Shown one piece after another: positions 17,227-26,252 of a DNA stretch of 64,000 nt. The notes under the pieces are model-generated. The model was not told the origin of the DNA, did no database searches, and worked only from the letters and a program-made list of their open reading frames with translations. The position numbers were made by a program, and so were the translations under genes. The stretch comes from an uncultured Rhodocyclaceae bacterium (GTDB taxonomy: Bacteria > Pseudomonadota > Gammaproteobacteria > Burkholderiales > Rhodocyclaceae), in the NCBI GenBank assembly GCA_934271525.1, contig CAKQRL010000004.1:62001-126000 (forward strand), written 5' to 3'. How positions within the stretch are numbered: the first letter of the stretch is position 1; each line of letters begins with the position of its first letter.

Positions 17227-17367
17227 TTATGCACCCAATCGTTGGGCGATTTCGCCAAATGCGGCATTGAGAATATCGGCAAGCGTGGCGGTTTTGCCTT
17301 TCAAGGCGGCTTGCAACACGTGGTTTTCCACGGTCAACACTTTATTTTTTTCAACAACCCATTCCAT
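17227..17367 (-). CDS. Possible 46-residue peptide between typA and rbgA
   Basis: An ATG at 17367 opens a frame of 46 codons ending at TAA 17227-17229, filling the space between typA and rbgA on the same strand. The peptide begins MEWVVEKNKVLTVENH, where LTVEN is encoded by a repeat arm, then has a likely helix (LADILNAAFGEIAQRLGA). A shorter version could start at TTG or GTG in the arm. No family is recognised. It may be a real small protein or chance. Confidence 0.35.
   Translation of the reverse strand: MEWVVEKNKVLTVENHVLQAALKGKTATLADILNAAFGEIAQRLGA
17327..17338. repeat. Single repeat arm between rbgA and typA
   Basis: TCCACGGTCAAC, perfect match. A T-run follows but no second arm. It falls in frame in the possible 46-codon ORF. 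Confidence 0.9.
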
Positions 17368-17370
17368 TTT

Positions 17371-19218
17371 TTAGGCTCGAGTCGCACGGCGGCGTTCTAA
17401 TTCCGTTAAAAGACGTTTTCTCAAACGGATATTTTTGGGCGTGACTTCAACCAATTCATCATCGGCAATAAATTCAATGGCGGCTTCCAAAGACAATTCA
17501 ATGGGCGGCACCAATCGCACGGCTTCATCGGTGCCGGATGCGCGGATATTGGTTAATTGCTTGCCTTTAATGGGATTGACCACCAAATCATTGTCGCGCG
17601 AATGAATGCCGATAATCATCCCTTCATAAAGTTTATCGCCCGGATGCACAAACATTCTGCCTCTATCTTGCAACTTCCAAAGCGCATAAGCCACCGCTTG
17701 GCCATTGTCTTGGGAAACCAAAACGCCGTTTCTGCGCTCGGCAACATCAGAATCTTTAACGGGCGCGTATTCATCAAAAACGTGGCTCATCAAACCCGTG
17801 CCGCGCGTTAAATTCATAAATTCACCTTGAAAACCAATTAAGCCGCGCGCCGGAATGCGGTATTCCAAACGCACGCGCCCGCGCCCATCGGGCGCCATAT
17901 CTTGTAAATCGCCGCGGCGAAGCCCCAAACTTTCCATCACCGCGCCTTGATGATTTTCTTCTACATCAACGGTTAATTGTTCATAAGGTTCGCATTCCAC
18001 GTCATTGATGATTTTTTTGACCACGCGGGGTCTGCCCACCGCCAATTCAAAACCTTCGCGGCGCATATTTTCAATCAAAATGGACAAATGCAATTCGCCC
18101 CGACCCGAAACATTAAACACATCGGCGTTTTCTGTGTCTTCAACTTTCAAAGCCATATTGGTTAAAAGTTCTTTATTCAAACGCTCGCGGATTTGGCGAC
18201 TCGTTACAAACTTGCCTTCGGTGCCTGCCAAGGGAGAGGTATTCACCATAAATTGCATAGAAAGCGTGGGTTCATCAATTTTCAAGAGCGGCAATGCTTG
18301 CGGGTTTTCCATATCGGTTAAAGTAGCGCCCAAAACCAAGTCTTCAATACCGGTGATTTGCACAATGTCGCCCGCTTGCCCGCTTTCCAATTCCACGCGA
18401 TTCAAACCTTGATACCCAAAAACTTGCCCCACTTTGGCTTTAAGGGGCGTGCGTTGGTGCATTTGCATTTCTTCATCCGTGCCATACATCACCAAAACGT
18501 TTTGATTCGTTTGAATGGTGCCTTGTTTGATTCTGCCAATGCCAATTCTGCCCACATAAGAAGAATAATCCAAAGCGGCAATTTGCAACTGCAAAGGCGC
18601 GTTAACATCCGCTTGGGGCGCGGGCACTTTTTCCAAAATGGTTTGAAACAAAGCGCGCATATTTTCACGCGGATGATTCAAATCCAACACCGCCCAACCA
18701 TTTAACGCCGAAGCATAAACAATTGGAAAATCCAATTGTTCGTCATTGGCGCCCAATTTATCAAACAAATCAAAGGTTAAGTTGATGGCGTTATCGGGAT
18801 TGGCACCATCGCGGTCAACTTTATTGACAACCACAATCGGTTTTAAACCCAGCGCCAAGGCTTTTTTGGTTACAAAACGCGTTTGCGGCATCGGGCCTTC
18901 CACGGCATCTACGAGCAAAAGCACGCCATCCACCATGCCCAAAACGCGCTCCACTTCCCCACCAAAATCCGCATGCCCGGGCGTATCCACAATGTTGATA
19001 TGCACGCCTTCAAAATTCACCGCAGCATTTTTTGCCAAAATGGTAATGCCGCGCTCGCGCTCAATGGCGTTGGAATCCATCACGCGTTCATCCACTTGTT
19101 GGTGCGCGGCAAAAGTGCCCGATTGTTTTAAAAGTTGGTCAACCAATGTTGTTTTGCCGTGGTCAACGTGCGCAATAATGGCAATGTTGCGGATTTTTTT
19201 TTCACTCATTGTGTTCAT
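17371..19218 (-). CDS. typA: Ribosome-associated GTPase TypA/BipA
   Basis: A translational GTPase related to EF-G and LepA that binds ribosomes under stress and cold and assists 50S assembly. The 615-residue protein has the G1 motif AHVDHGKTT (16-24), a switch region RERGITI, DTPGHADFGGEVERVL, NKVDR, and BipA-specific C-terminal sequence (RGTGLMSHVFDEY, then LVNIRASGTDE-like KQLTNIRASGTDEAVRL). Length fits (about 605-615). AAAGAAAG lies just before ATG 19218; a second ATG three codons in is an alternative. Confidence 0.97.
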   Translation of the reverse strand: MNTMSEKKIRNIAIIAHVDHGKTTLVDQLLKQSGTFAAHQQVDERVMDSNAIERERGITILAKNAAVNFEGVHINIVDTPGHADFGGEVERVLGMVDGVLLLVDAVEGPMPQTRFVTKKALALGLKPIVVVNKVDRDGANPDNAINLTFDLFDKLGANDEQLDFPIVYASALNGWAVLDLNHPRENMRALFQTILEKVPAPQADVNAPLQLQIAALDYSSYVGRIGIGRIKQGTIQTNQNVLVMYGTDEEMQMHQRTPLKAKVGQVFGYQGLNRVELESGQAGDIVQITGIEDLVLGATLTDMENPQALPLLKIDEPTLSMQFMVNTSPLAGTEGKFVTSRQIRERLNKELLTNMALKVEDTENADVFNVSGRGELHLSILIENMRREGFELAVGRPRVVKKIINDVECEPYEQLTVDVEENHQGAVMESLGLRRGDLQDMAPDGRGRVRLEYRIPARGLIGFQGEFMNLTRGTGLMSHVFDEYAPVKDSDVAERRNGVLVSQDNGQAVAYALWKLQDRGRMFVHPGDKLYEGMIIGIHSRDNDLVVNPIKGKQLTNIRASGTDEAVRLVPPIELSLEAAIEFIADDELVEVTPKNIRLRKRLLTELERRRATRA

Positions 19219-19250
19219 CTTTCTTTAAGTTTTTTAAATTTTAAAAAAAA

Positions 19251-19301
19251 TCCACGGTCAACTTGAATTTTTTTTCAAAAAAATAAAAGGTTGACCGTGG
19301 A
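19251..19301. repeat. Inverted repeat pair 8
   Basis: Arms TCCACGGTCAAC (19251-19262) and GTTGACCGTGGA (19290-19301), 51 bp, T8CA7 core, T8 after the right arm and A8 before the left arm. Lies between hom and typA on the same strand, so it could end the hom transcript. Confidence 0.94.
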
Positions 19302-19312
19302 TTTTTTTTCAA

Positions 19313-20626
19313 TTACATCAATTCTTCACGCCGAATGCGCTTGACTTTGCCTTGCGTTGTGGAAAGTTTTTCCAATTCTTCAATGGCTTGCACCATGGAT
19401 TTTTCCAAGCACTCGTGGGTGAGAATAATCAAATCCACATCGCCTTCATTTTCGTTGGGTTCTTTTTGCAACAAGGCATCAATGGAAATTTCTTTTTGCG
19501 CCAAAATTTGCGTGATTTTTGCCAGCGCGCCCGCTTGGTTTTTGACTTTCAAACGCAAATAATTGCCGGTTAAACAATCGCCAATGGGCAAAATCGGCAA
19601 GTTGGAAAGCGCATCGGGTTGAAATGCCAAAAGAGGCACGCGCGATTTTTCCGATGCATCGTAAAGTCTTGCCACATCAATTAAATCGGCAATCACAGCC
19701 GAAGCGGTGGGCTCAGCACCTGCGCCTTTGCCGTAATAAAGCGTGGCGCCCACGGCATCGGCTTTGACCAAAACGGCATTCATTGCGCCTTCCACATTCG
19801 CAATCAAGCGTTTGTTGGGAATCAAAGTTGGATGCACGCGCAATTCCACGCCGTTTTCACGCCGTTTGGCAATGCCTAATAATTTAATGCGGTAACCCAA
19901 TTGTTCGGCGTATTCAATATCGGCGGACTCTAATGCCGTAATGCCTTCAATGTAGGCTTTGTCAAACTGCACGGGAATTCCAAAAGCAATGGCGGCAATC
20001 AAAGTGGCTTTGTGCGCAGCATCCATACCTTCAATGTCAAAAGTTGGGTCGGCTTCGGCATAGCCCAAGCGTTGCGCTTCTTTTAACACATCGGCAAAAG
20101 GCAAGGATTTTTCGCGCATTTCAGACAAAATAAAATTGGTGGTGCCGTTGATAATGCCTGCTACCCATTCAATGCGGTTGGCGGTTAAACCTTCACGCAA
20201 GGCTTTGATAATGGGAATGCCGCCAGCTACCGCCGCTTCAAATGCCACCATCACACCTTTTTTTTGCGCGGCTGCAAAAATTTCTTCACCATAAACCGCC
20301 AACAAGGCTTTGTTGGCTGTGACCACGTGTTTGCCCGCTTCAATGGCTTTTAAAACCAATTCTTTGGCAATGCCGTAGCCGCCAATCAATTCCACCACAA
20401 TGTCAATTTCAGGATTGTTAATCACTTGAAAAGCATCATCGGTGATTTGCGCTTGCCCTTTGGTCACTTGTTGCGCAAGCTCGGTATTTTTGTCCGCCAC
20501 CATTGTGATTTGAATCGGGCAACCGGCGCGGCGCGTAATTTCTTCGGCATTGCGTTTTAACACATTCCACGTGCCGCCGCCCACAGTGCCAATGCCAATC
20601 AAACCCACTTTCATTGTTTTTTCCAT
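19313..20626 (-). CDS. hom: Homoserine dehydrogenase
   Basis: Reduces aspartate semialdehyde to homoserine with NAD(P)H, the branch to threonine and methionine. The 437-residue protein has a Rossmann GIGTVGGG (11-18), the homoserine dehydrogenase signature around GIINGTTNFILSEM, and a C-terminal ACT domain (about 350-430) that usually gives feedback inhibition by threonine. AAGGA precedes ATG 20626. It starts 4 bp after the alaA stop. thrC, often next in betaproteobacteria, does not follow; typA is downstream. Confidence 0.96.
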   Translation of the reverse strand: MEKTMKVGLIGIGTVGGGTWNVLKRNAEEITRRAGCPIQITMVADKNTELAQQVTKGQAQITDDAFQVINNPEIDIVVELIGGYGIAKELVLKAIEAGKHVVTANKALLAVYGEEIFAAAQKKGVMVAFEAAVAGGIPIIKALREGLTANRIEWVAGIINGTTNFILSEMREKSLPFADVLKEAQRLGYAEADPTFDIEGMDAAHKATLIAAIAFGIPVQFDKAYIEGITALESADIEYAEQLGYRIKLLGIAKRRENGVELRVHPTLIPNKRLIANVEGAMNAVLVKADAVGATLYYGKGAGAEPTASAVIADLIDVARLYDASEKSRVPLLAFQPDALSNLPILPIGDCLTGNYLRLKVKNQAGALAKITQILAQKEISIDALLQKEPNENEGDVDLIILTHECLEKSMVQAIEELEKLSTTQGKVKRIRREELM

Positions 20627-20630
20627 GGTT

Positions 20631-21854
20631 TTAGTTCCTTTTTTTGTAATCGTTCAAAAATTGCGCAATGCGCCCGATGGCTTCTTTTAAATCATCTTCA
20701 TAAGGCAAAAAAACCACCCGAAAATGGTCTGGCTTCATCCAATTAAAACCCGTGCCTTGCACCAACAACACTTTTTGCTCTTTTAAAAGTTGCGCAATAA
20801 ACGCTTGGTCATCGCTAATGGGATAAATATTCAAATCCAATTTTGGAAACATATACAGCGAACCTTTGGGTTTGACGCACGTTAGCCCTTCAATTTCTGT
20901 TAAAAGTTGATAAGCCAAATCGCGCTGGCGCGTGAATCTGCCATCGGGCGCAATCAATTCGTTGATGCTTTGGTAACCGCCCAAAGCCGTTTGAATGGCA
21001 TATTGTCCGGGCGCATTCGGGCACAAACGCATGGATGCCAGCATATCCAGCCCTTCAATATAATCTTTGGCAAATTTTTTGTTGGTGCCGGATACAACCA
21101 TCCAACCCACGCGGTATCCGCATGAGCGATACGCTTTGGACAAACCATTGAAAGTAATGGTTAAAACATCTTCCGACAATGCCGCCATTGACGTATGCGT
21201 GTTGCCGTCATAAAGAATTTTGTCGTAAATTTCATCCGCATACACAATCAAACCGTGTTGGCGCGCCAATTCTATGATTTTTAAAAGCGTTTGATTGTCA
21301 TACAAAGCACCCGTGGGATTATTAGGATTAATCACCACAATGGCGCGGGTTTTTTCTGTGATTTTGTTTTTTAAATCATCCAAATCGGGCATCCATTCGT
21401 TTTGTTCATCGCACACATAATGAATGGGCACACCGCCCGATAAACTCACCGCCGCCGTCCAAAGTGGATAATCTGGCGCGGGAACCAAAACTTCATCGCC
21501 ATTGTTCAAAAGCGCATTCATCGCCATCACAATCAATTCCGATGCGCCGTTGCCCAAATAAATATCATCCAAACCAACGCCTTTGATGCCTTTTTCTTGT
21601 GTGTAATGCATCACAGCTTTTCTGGCGGCAAAAATACCTTTGGAATCGGTGTAACCTGCGGCGTTGGGCAAGTTGCGAATCATATCCCGCTGGACTTCTT
21701 CTGGGGAATCAAAGCCAAAAGCAGCCAAATTGCCAATGTTGAGTTTGATGATTTTTTGCCCTTCTTCTTCCATTTTTTTGGCGATATCCAAAACAGGACC
21801 GCGAATGTCATAACAAACATGGGCTAATTTATCGGATTTTTTAAGCGTTTTCAT
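20631..21854 (-). CDS. alaA: Alanine transaminase (AlaA/YfbQ type)
   Basis: A PLP-dependent fold-type I aminotransferase making alanine from pyruvate. From ATG 21854 the protein has 407 residues, with the PLP lysine K240 in FNGLSKAYR, VINPNNPTGALY (174-185) and ADEIYDKILYDG (206-217), all close to E. coli AlaA. A TTG four codons earlier is possible, but GAAAG lies well placed for the ATG. Adjacent to hom, as in many betaproteobacteria. Confidence 0.92.
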   Translation of the reverse strand: MKTLKKSDKLAHVCYDIRGPVLDIAKKMEEEGQKIIKLNIGNLAAFGFDSPEEVQRDMIRNLPNAAGYTDSKGIFAARKAVMHYTQEKGIKGVGLDDIYLGNGASELIVMAMNALLNNGDEVLVPAPDYPLWTAAVSLSGGVPIHYVCDEQNEWMPDLDDLKNKITEKTRAIVVINPNNPTGALYDNQTLLKIIELARQHGLIVYADEIYDKILYDGNTHTSMAALSEDVLTITFNGLSKAYRSCGYRVGWMVVSGTNKKFAKDYIEGLDMLASMRLCPNAPGQYAIQTALGGYQSINELIAPDGRFTRQRDLAYQLLTEIEGLTCVKPKGSLYMFPKLDLNIYPISDDQAFIAQLLKEQKVLLVQGTGFNWMKPDHFRVVFLPYEDDLKEAIGRIAQFLNDYKKRN

Positions 21855-21940
21855 TGCCGCTTTCAACGAAAATAAAAAAGCGCAATTATCACACTTTTTT
21901 CAAAAACTAGTCGCTTTAAACGCTTTGAAAAAGCTTGTTT

Positions 21941-21952
21941 TCCACGGTAAAC
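21941..21952. repeat. Single repeat arm between trmB and alaA
   Basis: TCCACGGTAAAC, perfect. It is followed by T6CA5 as in the pairs, but where the second arm should be lies the 3' end of the TrmB-like coding sequence. Confidence 0.9.
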
Positions 21953-21964
21953 CGCTTGTTTTTT

Positions 21965-22666
21965 TCAAAAATCGCAAACCACACGCCAAAGTTGGTGGGC
22001 ACTTTTTGCGTATTTTTGTTCAAAGGCAGAGATAGGATTTTCAGCAAAAAATGATTCAGCACTAACGTGTTTTTGGGTTAAAAACGCACAAGCAAATGCC
22101 ATTTCATCGGCATAAATTTGCCAATTCGTGCGGCATTCAAAACCTCCGCCAAGCTGCGCCAAAAACGGAAAAACAGCATTGCCGTGAAAACGGCGCTGCA
22201 AATGTTGCGCTTTGGGGTAAGGGTTTGGGTAAAGCAAAAAATGGCGCTGCAACTTTTGGTGATTTTCCGCCAAAAAACGGGCAAGCAAACGCCAAAAATC
22301 CAGCACATCCGCACGCACAAAAGCACAATTTTCAGGCGGATTTTCTTTAAACATATTTTGGCGATTTAAGCGATTTTGCGATTTTTCAACACCCAAAACA
22401 AAAGATTGCGGATTTTCTTTGGCCAAAAAAACCGTGCTCTGCCCCGTGCCGCAAACAGAATCCAAAATAAGCGGCGCCGATTCATCAAAGGCTTGCCACG
22501 CTTTTAAAGCAAAATCAAAAGCGTTTTGGTTAAAATCCAAGACGTTTTTTTGAAAAGGTTTTTCTAAATGCCGCCTTAAAACCTTTTCTAAATTCGGATG
22601 AATGCTTGTTTGATTAGAAAAAACAATCCTAGAATTGCCCAAACTGCGATTTTCCACACGCAACAC
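21965..22666 (-). CDS. TrmB-like tRNA (guanine-7-)methyltransferase
   Basis: A 233-residue SAM-dependent methyltransferase related to TrmB, which makes m7G46 in tRNA. LILDSVCGTGQST is the SAM-binding motif I; LLYPNPYPKAQHLQRRFHG and GGGFECRTNWQIYADE match TrmB motifs. It resembles the divergent TrmB-like branch rather than canonical TrmB, so the exact target is less sure. The start is GTG 22666 or an in-frame GTG four codons later, in a degenerate repeat arm. No good ribosome-binding site is seen. Confidence 0.8.
   Translation of the reverse strand: MLRVENRSLGNSRIVFSNQTSIHPNLEKVLRRHLEKPFQKNVLDFNQNAFDFALKAWQAFDESAPLILDSVCGTGQSTVFLAKENPQSFVLGVEKSQNRLNRQNMFKENPPENCAFVRADVLDFWRLLARFLAENHQKLQRHFLLYPNPYPKAQHLQRRFHGNAVFPFLAQLGGGFECRTNWQIYADEMAFACAFLTQKHVSAESFFAENPISAFEQKYAKSAHQLWRVVCDF
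22653..22664. repeat. Degenerate repeat arm at the trmB-like start
   Basis: TCCACACGCAAC matches the arm TCCACGGTCAAC at 9 of 12 positions, and the following context on the minus strand (GTGGAAAATCGC) is as in true arms. Probably a decayed copy. Confidence 0.4.
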
Positions 22667-22727
22667 CGTTTTTCACAAACAAAGTTTTAAGCGGCGTTTC
22701 TTTTTTCGCCCAAAAAAAACGCTTTTT

Positions 22728-22778
22728 TCCACGATCAACCAAAACTTTTTTTCAAAAAAATTTTGCGTTTACCGTGGA
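22728..22778. repeat. Inverted repeat pair 9 (one arm mutated)
   Basis: Arms TCCACGATCAAC (22728-22739, one mismatch) and GTTTACCGTGGA (22767-22778), 51 bp, T8CA7 core. Between the trmB-like gene and ppiD. Confidence 0.9.
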
Positions 22779-22792
22779 AAATTGTTGGCTTT

Positions 22793-24682
22793 TTAATTTT
22801 GTTCGGCAAGCGCTTTTTCGTTGATTTCAACCTTGTATTTGTCGCGCAAAGCCAAAACCCACAATGCCCAATCGCGCTCGGCATAAAGGGATTTGATGCT
22901 TGTTTTCATCGCCGTTTTGGTAAGTTCATCCAACTGCAAATCCGGCACAATTTCGTTCAAACGCAACAACATTGTGCCAACATTTGGCAATTCCACGCTG
23001 GAATAAACCGGCAAATCGGCCGTTGGCATAGCAAAAATTGCACGCAAAGCGTCAGAAGGTAGCGTGGTTTCGTGCAAAACCGAATCAAAGCGCGAAATGG
23101 TGAGTTTTTCGCCCCATTGTTCATTTTCAGGTTTTTTGAGTTTTTCCGTGGCAGCATTTGCCGCCAAAACCATTGCGGCGTTTAGGCGCAGTTGGTCGGT
23201 AATTTCGCGCTCCACGCTCGCAAATTCTTTTAAAACGCTGGGCTCAAAATTTTTGATTCGCGCAGAAACAAGCGTGTTGCCGCCGATATCAAGCGATTCG
23301 GTATTGCGTTTTTCATCAATACTTTCTTTTGAAAAAACACGTTTTAAAACCTCGTCAGTCAAAAATGGGTAATCATCATTGGGTTTGTTTTTTTCAAGCC
23401 AATCCGTTGTTTCAATGTTGAGTTTTAAGCGTTGCGCAACATGCGATAAAGAATCCGCTTGGTCATAAACAATGTTGGCAAACTCTTCGGCATTTTCATT
23501 AAAAAAGCGTTGCGCTTTGTCGGCTTTGAGCGTCTCCACAATTTCAGACCTTGCCTGCGCCAAGGTTTTGGTGCGCGCTGCGCGAATATCGGTTAAAAGA
23601 ATAATATGAAAACCAAACTCCGATTCCACAACACCAGATAACTGATTTTTTTTCAATTCAAATGCTGCTTTGGCAAAGGCTTCGTCCATAACGTCTTTGG
23701 TAAAAAAGCCCAAATCGCCGCCGTCTTTTTTGCTGCCCAAATCGCTTGATTCGCGTTTGGCAATTTGGGCAAATTTTTTGGGTGATTTTTTCAACTCTGC
23801 CAAAATTTTTTCCGCCTTTGCGCGCGCTTTTTGTTTTGCCGCATCGTCTGTTGAAGTCGCTTCAATCAAAATGTGCGAAGCGCGGCGCTCTTCTGGCACG
23901 GCAAATTGCGTGGAATGCGCGGCATACCATTCTTTAATTTCAGATTCTGCAATTTCTGTGTTTTGCGCAATTGAAGCGGGCGAAAAAACCACATATTCAA
24001 TTTGCGCGCGCTCGGGCGTATAAAACTCTCTTTGGTGCGAATCGTAATATGCCTTGGCGGCATTTTCATCTAATTGGACTTCTTTTAAAAAATCATTGGC
24101 GCGCACCATTTGAATTTCAACCGTGCGTTTGTCCGTTTGCAACTGCAACAAATGGTTGATGGTGGAATCCGCCACAATGTTGGAGCGCACAAAGCCATTA
24201 ACCGCTTGTTGCAAGGTTAAATCGCGCCGAACGTTGTCTTCAAAGCGTTGCGGTGTTAAGCCTTGACTTTGCAAAATCATTGTGTAGCGCGCGTTGGAAA
24301 ATGCGCCGTTTTCTTGAAACGCTTCTTGCGATGCGGTGAGTTGGCGAATTTGTTCATCAGTAACCATCAAGCGCAAACGCTCAACTTCCAAAGCAATCAG
24401 TTGCCGATTAATCAAATTGTTTAAAACCAAACGGCGATTTTCCAAAGAATTAAACGTTTTGGCATCGTAATTGGGATTATTTTGCCGCGCGAGTTGCTCG
24501 GCTTCGCGCATGGCTTCATCCAAGGCGTAGCGGGAGATTTTAATATCCCCTACTTTTGCCAAATCAGCGCCTACACCTTGTTGATTCATATACGATTCCA
24601 CGCCAAAAAAGGCAAAGGGCAGGCAAATCAGCGCCAAAAAAATTTGCACGATTTTTTTATTGTTGCGGACCAAATCAAACAT
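22793..24682 (-). CDS. ppiD: Peptidyl-prolyl cis-trans isomerase PpiD (SurA-N / parvulin)
   Basis: A membrane-anchored periplasmic chaperone and foldase near the Sec translocon that helps outer-membrane protein folding. The 629-residue protein has a short cytoplasmic N-terminus, one membrane anchor (about 11-30, IVQIFLALICLPFAFFGV), a SurA-N-like chaperone domain (about 40-190), a parvulin PPIase domain (about 265-370: RRASHILIEA, KRESSDLGSKKDGGDLGFF, ESEFGFHIILL) and a C-terminal domain. GGAAAG precedes the ATG. Confidence 0.94.
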   Translation of the reverse strand: MFDLVRNNKKIVQIFLALICLPFAFFGVESYMNQQGVGADLAKVGDIKISRYALDEAMREAEQLARQNNPNYDAKTFNSLENRRLVLNNLINRQLIALEVERLRLMVTDEQIRQLTASQEAFQENGAFSNARYTMILQSQGLTPQRFEDNVRRDLTLQQAVNGFVRSNIVADSTINHLLQLQTDKRTVEIQMVRANDFLKEVQLDENAAKAYYDSHQREFYTPERAQIEYVVFSPASIAQNTEIAESEIKEWYAAHSTQFAVPEERRASHILIEATSTDDAAKQKARAKAEKILAELKKSPKKFAQIAKRESSDLGSKKDGGDLGFFTKDVMDEAFAKAAFELKKNQLSGVVESEFGFHIILLTDIRAARTKTLAQARSEIVETLKADKAQRFFNENAEEFANIVYDQADSLSHVAQRLKLNIETTDWLEKNKPNDDYPFLTDEVLKRVFSKESIDEKRNTESLDIGGNTLVSARIKNFEPSVLKEFASVEREITDQLRLNAAMVLAANAATEKLKKPENEQWGEKLTISRFDSVLHETTLPSDALRAIFAMPTADLPVYSSVELPNVGTMLLRLNEIVPDLQLDELTKTAMKTSIKSLYAERDWALWVLALRDKYKVEINEKALAEQN

Positions 24683-24710
24683 TGTTCTTTCCGTTTTAAA
24701 AATTCAAAAA

Positions 24711-24759
24711 TCCACGGTAAACATATTTTTTTTCAAAAAAATAAAAGGTTTACCGTGGA
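24711..24759. repeat. Inverted repeat pair 10 (49 bp)
   Basis: Arms TCCACGGTAAAC (24711-24722) and GTTTACCGTGGA (24748-24759) with a T8CA7 core. Between ppiD and glnA, which run in the same direction. Confidence 0.93.
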
Positions 24760-24778
24760 AAATCGTTTTTCAATTCGC

Positions 24779-26194
24779 TTAAAGTGAATAATACAATTCA
24801 AATTCATAAGGATGTGTGCGGGATTTCAACGCCATCACTTCCGCTGTTTTTAATTCCAAATAAGCCAAAATCCAGTCCTCAGAAAACACGCCGTTTTTGG
24901 TTAAAAAGGCGTGGTCGTTTGCCAAAGCGGCAAGCGATTCTTCCAAGGAAGAAGAAACAGTTGGAATGTTCTTTTCTTCTTCGGGCGGCAAATCGTAAAG
25001 GTTTTTGTCCGCCGCATCGCCCGGGTGAATTTTGTTTTGAATGCCATCCAAACCCGCCATCAACAACGCCGAAAACGCCAAATAAGGATTGGCCAACGGG
25101 TCCGGAAAACGCACTTCCACGCGGCGCGCTTTTTGTGAAGTGGTATAAGGAATGCGAATGGATGCCGAGCGGTTTTTGGCGGAATACGCCAATTTTACGG
25201 GCGCTTCAAAATGCGGCACCAAGCGTTTGTAAGAATTGGTCGCGGGGTTGGTGATGGCGTTTAACGCTTTAGCGTGGCGGATAATGCCGCCGATATAAAA
25301 AAGTGCCAATTCACTCAACCCCGCATAGCCGTCACCAGAAAAAAGGTTTTTGCCTTCTTTCCAAATAGACTGATGCACGTGCATACCCGAGCCGTTGTCG
25401 CCCACCAAAGGTTTGGGCATAAAGGTTGCCGTTTTGCCGTATTGGTGCGCCACATTTTTTACAACATATTTGAAAAGTTGCGTCCAATCGGCGCGCTCAA
25501 CCAAAGTGGAAAATTGCGTGCCAATTTCGCATTGCCCAGCTGTTGCCACTTCGTGGTGATGCACTTCAACCGGAATGCCAACTTTTTGTAAGGTTAAAAC
25601 CATATCACTGCGCAAATCATGCAAAGAATCCACGGGCGGCACGGGAAAATAACCACCTTTTAAACCCGGGCGATGCCCAGAAAACCCCGCGCCTGTGCCA
25701 CTTTTTTCGCCCGAACCCCAAGCGCCCTCAGCAGAATACAATTTAAAAGAAGATTCTTGCGCAGAATTTTTCCACTTCACGCCGTCAAAAACAAAAAATT
25801 CAGGTTCTGGGCCAAAAAATGCGGTCTCGCCAATGCCTGTATTTTTTAATGCCATTTCAGCCCGATGCGCAATGGTGCGCGGGTCGCGGTCATAACCGGA
25901 ACCATCCAGCGGGTCGGCAATATCACAAACCAAAACCAGCGTGGGGTCAGCAAAAAAAGGGTCAAAAAAAGCCGTATTGGGGTCGGGCATCAACAACATA
26001 TCAGAGGCTTGCACGCCTTTCCAACCATTAAAAGAAGAACCATCAAAGGCTTGGCCGTTTTCAAAAACATCTTCTTTGAAATTGGCAACGGGCACGGTTA
26101 CGTGGTGAAACTGCCCAAAGGTATCGGTAAAACGAAAATCCACAAACTTGGCTTCATGCGCGGTGAGCATATCCATAATGGTGTCGGCGGTCAT
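24779..26194 (-). CDS. glnA: Glutamine synthetase, type I (GlnA)
   Basis: Makes glutamine from glutamate, ammonia and ATP as a dodecamer. The 471-residue protein has the N-terminal beta-grasp region, MLLMPDPNTAFFDPF, the signature FMPKPLVGDNGSGMH, and the adenylylation loop NLYDLPPEE with Tyr400, so GlnE-type covalent control is possible. AGGAG lies well placed before ATG 26194; the open frame runs 28 codons further upstream but is not family-like. No glnK, ntrB or ntrC nearby. Confidence 0.98.
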   Translation of the reverse strand: MTADTIMDMLTAHEAKFVDFRFTDTFGQFHHVTVPVANFKEDVFENGQAFDGSSFNGWKGVQASDMLLMPDPNTAFFDPFFADPTLVLVCDIADPLDGSGYDRDPRTIAHRAEMALKNTGIGETAFFGPEPEFFVFDGVKWKNSAQESSFKLYSAEGAWGSGEKSGTGAGFSGHRPGLKGGYFPVPPVDSLHDLRSDMVLTLQKVGIPVEVHHHEVATAGQCEIGTQFSTLVERADWTQLFKYVVKNVAHQYGKTATFMPKPLVGDNGSGMHVHQSIWKEGKNLFSGDGYAGLSELALFYIGGIIRHAKALNAITNPATNSYKRLVPHFEAPVKLAYSAKNRSASIRIPYTTSQKARRVEVRFPDPLANPYLAFSALLMAGLDGIQNKIHPGDAADKNLYDLPPEEEKNIPTVSSSLEESLAALANDHAFLTKNGVFSEDWILAYLELKTAEVMALKSRTHPYEFELYYSL

Positions 26195-26210
26195 GCAAAA
26201 ACTCCTTTTT

Positions 26211-26222
26211 TCCACGGTAGAC
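26211..26222. repeat. Single repeat arm upstream of glnA (variant)
   Basis: TCCACGGTAGAC, one mismatch in the arm. A T6GA10 core follows but the second arm is absent, as if lost. It lies in the glnA 5' region. Confidence 0.75.
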
Positions 26223-26252
26223 GTGAAAGTTTTTTGAAAAAAAAAAGCGATT

